From Clostridiales bacterium (GTDB lineage Bacteria > Bacillota > Clostridia > Lachnospirales > Lachnospiraceae), in the NCBI GenBank assembly GCA_021204765.1, contig JAJPYU010000034.1, positions 1 to 6,389 of the forward strand: a stretch of DNA of 6,389 bases, read 5' to 3'. The position numbers and the translations under genes were made by a program. Positions 1 to 6,389 of this stretch are shown here, in pieces. Positions within the stretch are counted from its first letter, which is position 1. Every line of letters starts with the position of its first letter. The notes below the pieces were generated by a model that was given only the letters and a program-made list of their open reading frames with translations, made no database searches and was not told the origin of the DNA.

Positions 1-470
1 TAAGCCAGCTTATGGGCCAGATCTATGGGGTAAGGCATATATTCGGGGGTCTCATTGGTGGCGTAGCCGAACATCATTCCCTGGTCGCCTGCTCCGGTGT
101 CCAGATCATCTGTGAGGCTGCCTTCTTTTGCCTCGAGAGCCTTGTCCACGCCCATGGCAATATCCGGGGACTGCTGGTCCAGGGCTACAAAGACCGCGCA
201 GGTATGGCCGTCGAAGCCGGTCCTGGCATCGTCATAGCCGATCTCATTTACCGTATCCCTGACGATAGACTGGAAGTCCAGCTGCGCCTTGGTGGTGATC
301 TCGCCGGTGACTAAGACGAAGCCGGTGCAGGTGGCTGTCTCACAGGCCACACGGCTCATGGGATCCTGAGCCATGCAGGCGTCCAGGATAGCATCGGATA
401 CGGCATCACAGACCTTATCGGGATGCCCTTCTGTCACGGACTCTGAGGTGAACAGTAATTTTTCCATCAT
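1..470 (-). CDS. metK: S-adenosylmethionine synthetase (methionine adenosyltransferase), N-terminal part, cut by window edge
   Basis: MetK joins methionine and ATP to form S-adenosylmethionine, the cell's main methyl donor, in the cytoplasm. The 156 visible codons read MMEKLLFTSESVTEGHPDK at the start, the hallmark N-terminus of the family, with the ATP-site GHPDK at residues 15-19. The signature GAGDQGMMFGYATNET begins at residue 126. The segments DPMSRVACETA and QQSPDIAMGVD also match bacterial MetK. About 240 further residues of the usual ~390-400 lie beyond the left edge; the frame is open there with no sign of damage. The start has two consecutive ATG codons (470-468 and 467-465). An AGGAG site lies 8 bases before the first, so either could be used, and most relatives begin M-E-K. 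The gene follows murA after 36 bases with no promoter seen between them, which suggests co-transcription. Identity is close to certain from the motifs. Confidence 0.97.
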   Translation of the reverse strand, partial: MMEKLLFTSESVTEGHPDKVCDAVSDAILDACMAQDPMSRVACETATCTGFVLVTGEITTKAQLDFQSIVRDTVNEIGYDDARTGFDGHTCAVFVALDQQSPDIAMGVDKALEAKEGSLTDDLDTGAGDQGMMFGYATNETPEYMPYPIDLAHKLA

Positions 471-478
471 AGTTTTCT

Positions 479-483
479 CTCCT
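479..483 (-). promoter_or_regulatory. Ribosome binding site of metK
   Basis: AGGAG on the minus strand, within AAAGGAGAG, ends 8 bases before the first ATG (470) and 11 before the second (467). The spacing favours the first ATG slightly. The site lies just downstream of the hairpin at 491-517. Confidence 0.8.
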
Positions 484-490
484 TTGTCTT

Positions 491-517
491 TTGTCCCCTG
501 CTGGTTTCAGGAGACAA
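491..517 (-). other. RNA hairpin across the murA stop codon, upstream of the metK ribosome binding site
   Basis: Read on the minus strand, TTGTCTCCTG (517-508) pairs with CAGGGGACAA (500-491) around a 7-base loop, giving 10 bp with one G-U pair. The murA stop codon TGA (509-507) has two bases in the stem and one in the loop. In murA direction the next bases are AAGACAAAGG, with no T-run, so this is not an ordinary intrinsic terminator for murA. On the plus strand the G-U becomes a C-A mismatch, but the stem is followed by TTTTTAATTT, so it looks like a weak terminator for antisense transcription. Possible roles are murA mRNA 3'-end protection, processing between murA and metK, or coupling of metK translation to ribosomes finishing murA. 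The role is inferred; the pairing is seen. Confidence 0.55.
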
Positions 518-1802
518 TTTTTAATTTGAATTTCTGGATTTCCTTTGCTGAGCTTACTCTCTCTATCTCTCCTCCGAGGCTCCGAAACTTCTCATCGAAA
601 GCTTCGTATCCTCTCTCTATGTAATAAATATCATCAACTATGGTAATGCCCTCTGCGGCCAGGCCGGCTATGACGAGAGCGGCTCCGGCCCGGAGATCCG
701 GGGCGCACACCCTGGCGCCCTGATAGCGGTCAATACCATAGATGATGGCAATATTTCCCTCGACTTTTATCGTGGCTCCCATCTTCGCCAGCTCATCCAC
801 GTATTTAAAACGGTTCTCAAAAATGCTCTCCGTGACTGTGCTGGTGCCGTCAGCCAGTCCCAGTACCACTGTCATCTGGGGCTGCATGTCCGTGGGAAAT
901 CCGGGATAGGGAAGAGTGGTCACGTGGGCGCTGTGCAGCGGTCCCCTGGCGCTTACTCTTACCGCATCATCGAACTCATCCACACGGCAGCCCGCATCTA
1001 AGAGCTTGGCTATGGTGGCCTCCAAATGCTTAGGGATCACATTTCTCACTGTAACGTCGCCGCCTGTGGCCGCTGCGGCGAAGAGGAAAGTCCCAGCCTC
1101 TATCTGATCCGGAATAATGGAATAAACAGCCGCATGGAAATGCTGCACTCCCCTTATGCGGATGACATCAGTGCCGGCCCCGCGGATATTGGCTCCCATG
1201 CAGTTAAGGAAGTTCGCGACGTCTACGACGTGGGGCTCCTTGGCTGCATTCTCAATGGTAGTCTTGCCCTCGGCCATTGACGCCGCCATCATGATATTTA
1301 TGGTAGCTCCCACTGATACCTTGTCCAGATATATATGCCTGCCCACAAGAGTATCCGCTTTCGCCACTACCATGCCGCGGAGAACCCGCACGTCGGCACC
1401 CAGGGCACGGAAACCCTTTAAATGGAGATCTATGGGCCTGCTGCCTATGGCACAGCCCCCGGGGAGGGCTACCTCGGCGCATTTATATTTCCCTATCAGG
1501 GCACCCAGAAGATAGTATGAAGCCCGTATCCTGCGGATATACTCATTGTCAACGGTACAGCCGTGAATGGGCCTGCCGTTTATCTTCACCGTGTGGAGAT
1601 CCACCCGATCCACCTTCGCCCCGATATTCTCTATGGCCTGGAGCATGACATTTATATCCCGCACATTGGGCAGATTTTCAATTGTGATGGTCTCATCCGC
1701 CATGACGGCCGCCGCCAGGATGGCGAGAGCTGCGTTCTTGGCACCTCCGATCTCCACTTCACCGTGAAGCGGGATGCCGCCTCTTATCACATACTGATCC
1801 AT
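507..1802 (-). CDS. murA: UDP-N-acetylglucosamine 1-carboxyvinyltransferase (MurA, MurAB/MurZ-like)
   Basis: MurA transfers enolpyruvate from phosphoenolpyruvate to UDP-N-acetylglucosamine, the first committed step of peptidoglycan synthesis, in the cytoplasm; it is the fosfomycin target. The 431 residues cover the whole family length (about 420). Substrate-site K22-N23 lies in GGAKNAALAIL. The catalytic cysteine is C117 in LPGGCAIGSRPIDLHLKGF (C115 in E. coli), so the fosfomycin-sensitive Cys is kept, not the resistant Asp. D305 is in GFPTDMQPQ, R371 in DLRAGAALVIAG and R397 in IERGYE. Of the two Firmicutes paralogues it resembles MurAB/MurZ, from RASYYLLGALIGKYK, SVGATINIMMAA and ENAAKEPHVVDVA; that assignment is by eye. 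The protein ends in a lysine-rich tail (AKEIQKFKLKIVS) encoded by AT-richer DNA. The ATG at 1802 has an AGAGG site 6 bases upstream and lies 25 bases after the lipoprotein gene, which indicates shared transcription. Confidence 0.97.
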   Translation of the reverse strand: MDQYVIRGGIPLHGEVEIGGAKNAALAILAAAVMADETITIENLPNVRDINVMLQAIENIGAKVDRVDLHTVKINGRPIHGCTVDNEYIRRIRASYYLLGALIGKYKCAEVALPGGCAIGSRPIDLHLKGFRALGADVRVLRGMVVAKADTLVGRHIYLDKVSVGATINIMMAASMAEGKTTIENAAKEPHVVDVANFLNCMGANIRGAGTDVIRIRGVQHFHAAVYSIIPDQIEAGTFLFAAAATGGDVTVRNVIPKHLEATIAKLLDAGCRVDEFDDAVRVSARGPLHSAHVTTLPYPGFPTDMQPQMTVVLGLADGTSTVTESIFENRFKYVDELAKMGATIKVEGNIAIIYGIDRYQGARVCAPDLRAGAALVIAGLAAEGITIVDDIYYIERGYEAFDEKFRSLGGEIERVSSAKEIQKFKLKIVS

Positions 1803-1808
1803 TTTTTG

Positions 1809-1813
1809 CCTCT
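1809..1813 (-). promoter_or_regulatory. Ribosome binding site of murA
   Basis: AGAGG on the minus strand lies 6 bases before the murA ATG (1802), inside the 25-base gap after the lipoprotein stop codon TAA (1830-1828). The same gap contains a 4-bp inverted repeat (CTGT at 1824-1821, ACAG at 1815-1812) that touches the site but is too short to count as a regulator. Confidence 0.7.
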
Positions 1814-1827
1814 GTGAAAAACAGTAA

Positions 1828-2862
1828 TTACTCCTCGTCGTCGTCAGTACCGTAGTCTATTTCATAAATCTCAGTGAAATGTACCTTGGCCCAGGCATCC
1901 TCGTCTACCGTGAAATCAGACTCATCCTGGTATCCTTCAAGCACCTCATCGTAATGGTCGCTCTTCATATCGGAAGCCGCATCCTCCATGGCAGACTCGG
2001 CGGCATCCTCATCATTCTCGCTGTCCAGTCGGATGATATACCAGGCATCATCTCCCTCTATAGCTCCCGAGACTTCACCCTCGCTCAGGGTGTCAGCCAC
2101 TGCTATGACAGCCTCGTCAAAATCCTCCTCATCCTCACCGTAGGAGTAGCTTTCCACTGTGTAATCATATTCATCCATGGTGCCGTCAAAATCATCGGCT
2201 GCCTTATCGGCCAAAAGCGATGCCTGTGTCCCCAGATTTCCTTTCTGGGTATCATTATATTCGACGTAATTGCCATCCTCATCGGTGTAGCCTTCCATAT
2301 CTATCTCCACATAGCTGAAAGTCCTGCGGGCGTAATCCGCTATATCCAGGTCGTCTCCCACCTCACCCTTTATGGCATCCTCCATGAGGCTTGCGACTGT
2401 GCGGTAGTAAAGCATGTCCTCCACATACTCCTGGGTGGCACCCATGGACTTTATGGCCTTATCGGTATTGTCCGACATGAACTGTTCCGCCGCAGCCTGG
2501 ATATCCGCCAGGGTATCATCATCGACCACAACCCCGTAATCCTCCATATGAGCCTCCATCAGATAGTCCTGCTCTATATCATCCAGGACGGAATCTTTCA
2601 CGGAAGCCTCCATAGTATTGCCGTCATCGTCAGCATAATCCTCACTGGTCCAGTAATCATCACCATAGTATGACGCAAAGATGGTGTCATAATTCATCTG
2701 GGTATAGTGAGCCATGAAATTCATATATCCCAGGGAAATATCCTGACCGCCGATGGTGGCTCCGACCTCAGTAGAACTGATCCTGCTGCCGCATCCTCCC
2801 AGCATCATGGAAGCAGCCGCGGCTCCCGCCACAAGAAGTGATGTGAATTTCTTATATTTCAT
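1828..2862 (-). CDS. Highly acidic SurA/PrsA-like lipoprotein, probable foldase with a degenerate parvulin domain
   Basis: This is a 344-residue exported lipoprotein. The N-terminus has basic MKYKK, a hydrophobic stretch to about residue 20 and a lipobox L21-G22-G23-C24, so the mature protein should be lipid-anchored on the outer face of the membrane. Residues ~30-175 resemble the helical SurA/trigger-factor-like chaperone part. Residues ~180-280 look like a parvulin (PpiC) fold: a first strand FSYVEIDME and a late segment LSEGEVSGAIEGDDAWYIIRL, comparable to the family's L-x-x-GEVS...GYHIIKL. By eye, both conserved parvulin histidines are tyrosine (Y184, Y275) and the GGDLG loop is absent, so isomerase activity is doubtful. 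D+E make up 92 of 344 residues against 16 K+R, ending in TDDDEE. Position after mfd and before murA fits the PrsA/SurA-like genes often found beside mfd in Clostridia (from memory). An AGGAGG site supports the ATG at 2862. The lipoprotein call is firm, the foldase call moderate. Confidence 0.8.
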   Translation of the reverse strand: MKYKKFTSLLVAGAAAASMMLGGCGSRISSTEVGATIGGQDISLGYMNFMAHYTQMNYDTIFASYYGDDYWTSEDYADDDGNTMEASVKDSVLDDIEQDYLMEAHMEDYGVVVDDDTLADIQAAAEQFMSDNTDKAIKSMGATQEYVEDMLYYRTVASLMEDAIKGEVGDDLDIADYARRTFSYVEIDMEGYTDEDGNYVEYNDTQKGNLGTQASLLADKAADDFDGTMDEYDYTVESYSYGEDEEDFDEAVIAVADTLSEGEVSGAIEGDDAWYIIRLDSENDEDAAESAMEDAASDMKSDHYDEVLEGYQDESDFTVDEDAWAKVHFTEIYEIDYGTDDDEE

Positions 2863-2867
2863 CCCGG

Positions 2868-2873
2868 CCTCCT
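2868..2873 (-). promoter_or_regulatory. Ribosome binding site of the acidic lipoprotein gene
   Basis: A perfect AGGAGG on the minus strand lies 5 bases before the ATG at 2862. It is the strongest ribosome binding site in the window and fixes the start, which also gives a complete lipoprotein signal peptide. Confidence 0.9.
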
Positions 2874-2901
2874 GTAATCTTCAAAGATTTAAAAATCGCA
2901 T

Positions 2902-2921
2902 ACTGTGTGATATTATACAGT
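2902..2921. promoter_or_regulatory. Imperfect dyad over the -10 box, possible operator
   Basis: On the plus strand ACTGT (2902-2906) and ACAGT (2917-2921) are perfect inverted arms separated by 10 bases. Inside them, T2908 and A2915 also pair, with G-T positions on either side of that pair. The dyad overlaps the TATAAT box and the predicted start site, the usual place for a repressor site. I do not recognise the motif as that of a named regulator. Short dyads in AT-rich promoters arise by chance, so the call is weak. Confidence 0.3.
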
Positions 2922-2940
2922 CTTTTTTCTTTAACTTCAA
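2912..2940 (-). promoter_or_regulatory. Probable sigma-A promoter for the lipoprotein-murA-metK unit
   Basis: On the minus strand a -35 box TTGAAG (2940-2935, 4 of 6 consensus bases) and a perfect -10 box TATAAT (2917-2912) are separated by exactly 17 bases of A-rich DNA. Transcription should start near 2905, leaving a leader of about 43 bases before the ATG at 2862. The promoter lies in the only sizeable gap of the window, after mfd, and would let the three downstream genes be expressed independently of mfd. An imperfect dyad (2902-2921) covers the -10 box. Confidence 0.8.
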
Positions 2941-2981
2941 GCCCCACTTTAGCCCCCACCGGGCTGGCGTGTTGTTACCAT

Positions 2982-5900
2982 TCACAGGCAAATGTCTTTC
3001 ATCGCCGCAATAATACGCTGCACAGTCTCTGTCACAGCCCCGTCGCCCTTCTGTTTCCTATAGATAAATGACGGGCGGTTTAGGTCCGCGGAGAATGAGA
3101 GCCCCTTTCCTACGTGATTTATCAACTCAGGGATCCCGGCCGGGTCAATCCGGGCTCTCTCATATAAGAAGAAGCGGATCTCCTCTGAGCTCTCCCGGAT
3201 CTCTGTTATATATACCTCGTGGGCGGCCTCCCGTATCCGGGACACTGTCAATAGATTTACCACTGACCTGGGCGGCTCGCCAAAACGATCTGTAAGCTCA
3301 TCAGTCATCTCGTCCTTCTCCTCTATTGTGCGGATGGCAGCTATCCTCTTATAGATATCCAGTTTCTGGAATTCATTTTCTATGTAATCCGGCGGAATCC
3401 AGGCATCTATATTCAGGTCAATGGCAGTATCAAAGGCTTCGCTGTCGGTCTGGCCCCTCGCCTCTTTCACGGCGGCATCCAGCATCTTGCAGTAGAGCTC
3501 GTATCCCACTGCCTCCATATGGCCGTGCTGCTCCTCGCCCAGGAGATTCCCGGCACCCCGGATCTCCAGATCCTTCATGGCTATACGGATACCGCTGCCC
3601 AGCTCGGTAAATTCCCTGATGGCCGCCAGCCTCTTCTCTGCCACTTCCTTAAGCATCCTGTCCCTCCTGTACATGAAGAAAGCGTAGGCTGTGCGGTTAG
3701 AACGGCCTATACGGCCCCGCAGCTGGTAAAGCTGGGCCAGTCCCATATTGTCGGCATCGTGGACCACCATGGTATTCACATTGGGAATATCCATCCCTGT
3801 CTCAATGATGGTGGTGGAGACCAGCACGTCTATCTCTCCGTTAATAAAACGGTACATCACATTCTCCAACTCCCTCTCGCTCATCTGGCCGTGGGCAAAG
3901 GCCACGGTGGCAGAGGGCACCAGTGCCGCCACCCGGGCCGTCATCTCAGCTATGGTCCTGACACGATTATAGACATAGTATACCTGACCGCCTCTGGCAA
4001 GCTCACGCTCTATGGCCTCCCTGACCATCTCCTCATTGTATTCCATTATATAAGTCTGGATAGGCAGACGATCCTGGGGCGGTTCTTCCAATACACTCAT
4101 ATCCCTTATCCCCACCAGGCTCATGTGCAGGGTCCTGGGGATAGGCGTGGCAGTCAGGGAGAGGACATCCACGTTTTTTTTCATCTGCTTTATCTTCTCC
4201 TTGTGGCTCACGCCGAAGCGCTGCTCCTCGTCAATTATGAGCAGTCCCAGATCCTTAAATCCCACATCCTTTGAGAGCAGCCTGTGAGTGCCGATGACTA
4301 TATCCGTAAGGCCCTCACGCATACGTTTTAATGTCTCTTTTATCTGGGCAGAAGTCCTGAAACGGCAAAGCAGCTCTACATTTACGGGGAAACTCTTTAA
4401 GCGCTCCACGAAATTATTATAATGCTGCTGGGCCAGGATGGTGGTAGGCACCAGATAAGCTACCTGCCTGTTCTCCTGGACTGCCTTAAAGGCCGCCCTC
4501 ATAGCCACCTCAGTCTTGCCGAAGCCCACGTCCCCGCAGATGAGCCTGTCCATTATCCTGTCACTCTCCATGTCAGCTTTCACGTCGGCTATGGCCCGCA
4601 GCTGGTCATCAGTCTCCTCGTAGGGGAACATTTCCTCAAACTCACGCTGCCAGATGGTATCCTCACCATAGCAAAAGCCTTTGAGGCTCTGCCGGGCAGC
4701 GTAGAGATCCACCAGATCCCCGGCCACTGCCTGCACTGACTTTTTCACCCGGCCCGTAGTCTTCTTCCACTCCTGTCCGCCCAGCCTGTTAAGCTTCGGT
4801 TTGCGGTCATCCGCACCGGAGTACTTCTGTATCATATCCAGCTGGGTGGCCGGTACATAGAGATTCCCTCCATCGCCGTACTCTATCTTCATGAAGTCGC
4901 GGAGCGTATGATTGACCTCCACCTTCTCTATGCCCCTGAATATCCCCAGGCCGTGGCTCTCGTGGATCACATAGTCCCCGGGGGATAGCTGATCGAAGCT
5001 GGTAAGCCCGCTCCGTGATCTCTTCTTCGGCCGCTTTTTCTTTTCAACCCCGAAAATGTCCTCCTCCGTCAGCACCACAAAGCGGAGATCCGGATAGGCA
5101 AACCCCTTTTTCAGGGCTCCGTAAAGCACCATTACCTCTCCGGACTGCACGACCCTGTCAGTATCTTCGCTGTAAAAAGCGGTGAGCCCCTCATTAAACA
5201 GGTCACCGGCCAGGCGTCTCGCCCTGGTACGCGAGGCGGACAGCAGTATGACAGCATACTTTTCCCGCTTGTAATGTTTCAGGTCCTTTACAAGCAGCTC
5301 AAAACTGCCATTATAGGCATTTACGGATCTTACGGTAAAATAAAAGCTTTTTTTCGGGGAAAATCCCGCATTTTTTGACTCCAGGGAGGAAACTATCACT
5401 CCGCGCCTTTTTCCCAGCTTTGCCGCCGCCTCATCGGCCGGGATGATCATGTCGGCCTGACGGGGCAGGATATAGCCTTTTGTGAGACGCTGTTCCATGC
5501 CTGAGCGGTACTCTTCCTCCACAGCCCGGCCCATGTCCAGACAGCGGGCAGCCTCGTCGATAAACACTGTCCCCCATGCCTTTCCTGATTGGGAAAAATA
5601 TTCCACAAAATCCACTGTATCCTCATAGAAATATGGAAGGAACCCCTCTGCCTGCCGCAGGTCTGAGAACTGGGTGAGCTCCTCCCTCACTCCCTCCGCC
5701 AGATGGCAGATTCGCGCAGCCTCCTCGGTGCGCATCCCGTCACGATACTTTTTCTGCAGCCTGCCGGCGTCAGCGGCTATGGCATCAAGGCCCTTTTTCA
5801 TCCGGGCCCGGGAAAGAACCATCTCTGAAGCAGGATATATTACAAGGCTCTCCGCATTTTCAATAGAGCGCTGGCTCTCCGGGGAAAAGCTCCTGATCGA

Positions 5901-6389
5901 GTCTATCTCATCCCCCCAGAACTCGATCCTGTATGGCACTTCCTCCGTCAATGGGAAAATGTCCAATATGCCGCCCCGGGCAGAGAACTCTCCCGGCTCC
6001 TCCGTCTGTCCGGCGTATGCGTACCCCATGGCCGCCAGGCGCCCTCTGATATCTTCCGGATCCGCGCTCTCACCGACGGCCAGATCCATGCGGCAGCCCA
6101 TAAGGGCTGACGGCGGTATCAGCCTGTCCATCAGGGCGTCAAAAGTGGTGACCACCACCGGGCATTTCTCCTCAGCCAGAGCCCTGTACACCGCCATTCT
6201 CTCCCTGGTAATGGCATTGCCGCGAATGTCTGACTGGTAGAACAGTATGTCCTTTGCCGGGAAATACCTGACAGAGGGTTCAAAGAAGCGATAAGCCTCG
6301 ACAATCTCCCTCGCCCGCTGCTCTGAGAAAGTGACAATGAGCCGGTGACCCCCCATCACCCGGCTTACAGCGTATATCAAATGGGGTTT
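2982..6389 (-). CDS. mfd: Transcription-repair coupling factor Mfd, N-terminus beyond window edge
   Basis: Mfd is a cytoplasmic DNA translocase that pushes RNA polymerase stalled at DNA damage off the template and recruits UvrA for nucleotide excision repair. The frame is open to the right edge (KPHLIYAV...), so 1135 residues are visible and only about 40 N-terminal ones are missing (B. subtilis Mfd is about 1177). The TTG at 6380 is internal, not a start. Numbering from the edge: a UvrB-like module at ~1-350 with EEPGEFSARGGILDIFPL at 130-147; the RNA polymerase interaction domain around 471-545, beginning GDYVIHESHGLGIFRGI; Walker A GDVGFGKTE at 619-627; DEEQ at 720-723; TATPIP at 746-751; QLRGRIGR at 889-896; the TRG translocation motif with RGAGNLLGEEQHG at 944-956; and the C-terminal D7 domain from about 985. 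All ATPase motifs are intact. The gene ends in TGA (2984-2982), 119 bases before the lipoprotein gene. Confidence 0.98.
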   Translation of the reverse strand, partial: KPHLIYAVSRVMGGHRLIVTFSEQRAREIVEAYRFFEPSVRYFPAKDILFYQSDIRGNAITRERMAVYRALAEEKCPVVVTTFDALMDRLIPPSALMGCRMDLAVGESADPEDIRGRLAAMGYAYAGQTEEPGEFSARGGILDIFPLTEEVPYRIEFWGDEIDSIRSFSPESQRSIENAESLVIYPASEMVLSRARMKKGLDAIAADAGRLQKKYRDGMRTEEAARICHLAEGVREELTQFSDLRQAEGFLPYFYEDTVDFVEYFSQSGKAWGTVFIDEAARCLDMGRAVEEEYRSGMEQRLTKGYILPRQADMIIPADEAAAKLGKRRGVIVSSLESKNAGFSPKKSFYFTVRSVNAYNGSFELLVKDLKHYKREKYAVILLSASRTRARRLAGDLFNEGLTAFYSEDTDRVVQSGEVMVLYGALKKGFAYPDLRFVVLTEEDIFGVEKKKRPKKRSRSGLTSFDQLSPGDYVIHESHGLGIFRGIEKVEVNHTLRDFMKIEYGDGGNLYVPATQLDMIQKYSGADDRKPKLNRLGGQEWKKTTGRVKKSVQAVAGDLVDLYAARQSLKGFCYGEDTIWQREFEEMFPYEETDDQLRAIADVKADMESDRIMDRLICGDVGFGKTEVAMRAAFKAVQENRQVAYLVPTTILAQQHYNNFVERLKSFPVNVELLCRFRTSAQIKETLKRMREGLTDIVIGTHRLLSKDVGFKDLGLLIIDEEQRFGVSHKEKIKQMKKNVDVLSLTATPIPRTLHMSLVGIRDMSVLEEPPQDRLPIQTYIMEYNEEMVREAIERELARGGQVYYVYNRVRTIAEMTARVAALVPSATVAFAHGQMSERELENVMYRFINGEIDVLVSTTIIETGMDIPNVNTMVVHDADNMGLAQLYQLRGRIGRSNRTAYAFFMYRRDRMLKEVAEKRLAAIREFTELGSGIRIAMKDLEIRGAGNLLGEEQHGHMEAVGYELYCKMLDAAVKEARGQTDSEAFDTAIDLNIDAWIPPDYIENEFQKLDIYKRIAAIRTIEEKDEMTDELTDRFGEPPRSVVNLLTVSRIREAAHEVYITEIRESSEEIRFFLYERARIDPAGIPELINHVGKGLSFSADLNRPSFIYRKQKGDGAVTETVQRIIAAMKDICL

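Noticed and set aside
12..314. Plus-strand reading frame of 100 codons at the left edge
   Set aside because: It is the antisense shadow of metK, which is identified beyond doubt by its motifs.
1879..2673. Plus-strand reading frame of 264 codons, hydrophobic, resembling a membrane protein
   Set aside because: It lies antisense to the acidic lipoprotein. Asp codons GAT/GAC read backwards give ATC/GTC (Ile/Val), so the hydrophobicity is a by-product of the acidic gene. No ribosome binding site or family match is seen.
2940..2960. Tandem-like repeat AGCCCCAC / AGCCCCCAC
   Set aside because: There are only two short imperfect copies in a GC-rich patch, best explained as low complexity.
2951..2965. 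GC-rich inverted repeat (AGCCC / GGGCT) after mfd as a terminator
   Set aside because: The stem is only 5 bp and neither strand has a T-run after it; the minus strand continues AAAGTGGGGC. It probably does not stop mfd transcription.
3519..4274. Plus-strand reading frame of 251 codons inside mfd
   Set aside because: It is antisense to the conserved ATPase part of Mfd, with no recognisable domain, no promoter and no ribosome binding site.
6378..6380. TTG as the start codon of mfd
   Set aside because: The frame stays open to the edge (K-P-H before it) and those residues fit the Mfd family, so the true start lies outside the window.

Overview
The window holds four genes, all on the minus strand. 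In the order of transcription they are mfd (2982-6389, its start lies beyond the right edge), an extremely acidic SurA/PrsA-like lipoprotein (1828-2862), murA (507-1802) and metK (1-470, its end lies beyond the left edge). The sequence suggests a Gram-positive anaerobe of the class Clostridia, probably Lachnospiraceae. The evidence is the close fit of the visible MetK and Mfd sequences to Firmicutes forms, a MurAB/MurZ-type MurA, strong AGGAGG-type ribosome binding sites, and a lipobox on the foldase-like protein. Base composition looks moderately GC-rich by eye, with regular use of ATA and AGG codons. The genus cannot be fixed from this window.

Layout: mfd ends at 2982. A 119-base spacer (2863-2981) follows and contains the only convincing promoter, a TTGAAG / 17 bp / TATAAT pair on the minus strand. 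It should start a transcript near 2905 that carries the lipoprotein, murA and metK. The last two gaps are only 25 and 36 bases and hold a ribosome binding site but no promoter, so these three genes are probably one transcription unit. No good terminator follows mfd, so read-through from mfd may add to it. A 10-bp RNA hairpin spans the murA stop codon just before the metK ribosome binding site.

Function: Mfd couples transcription to DNA repair. The lipoprotein is probably an extracytoplasmic folding factor or a relic of one. MurA makes the first committed peptidoglycan precursor, and MetK makes S-adenosylmethionine. The set is housekeeping rather than a dedicated pathway. There are no mobile elements, CRISPR arrays, tRNA or rRNA genes, and I see no new defence or biosynthetic system. 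The most unusual items are the composition of the lipoprotein and the two small regulatory-looking structures (dyad over the promoter, hairpin at the murA/metK junction). The long plus-strand reading frames are antisense shadows.
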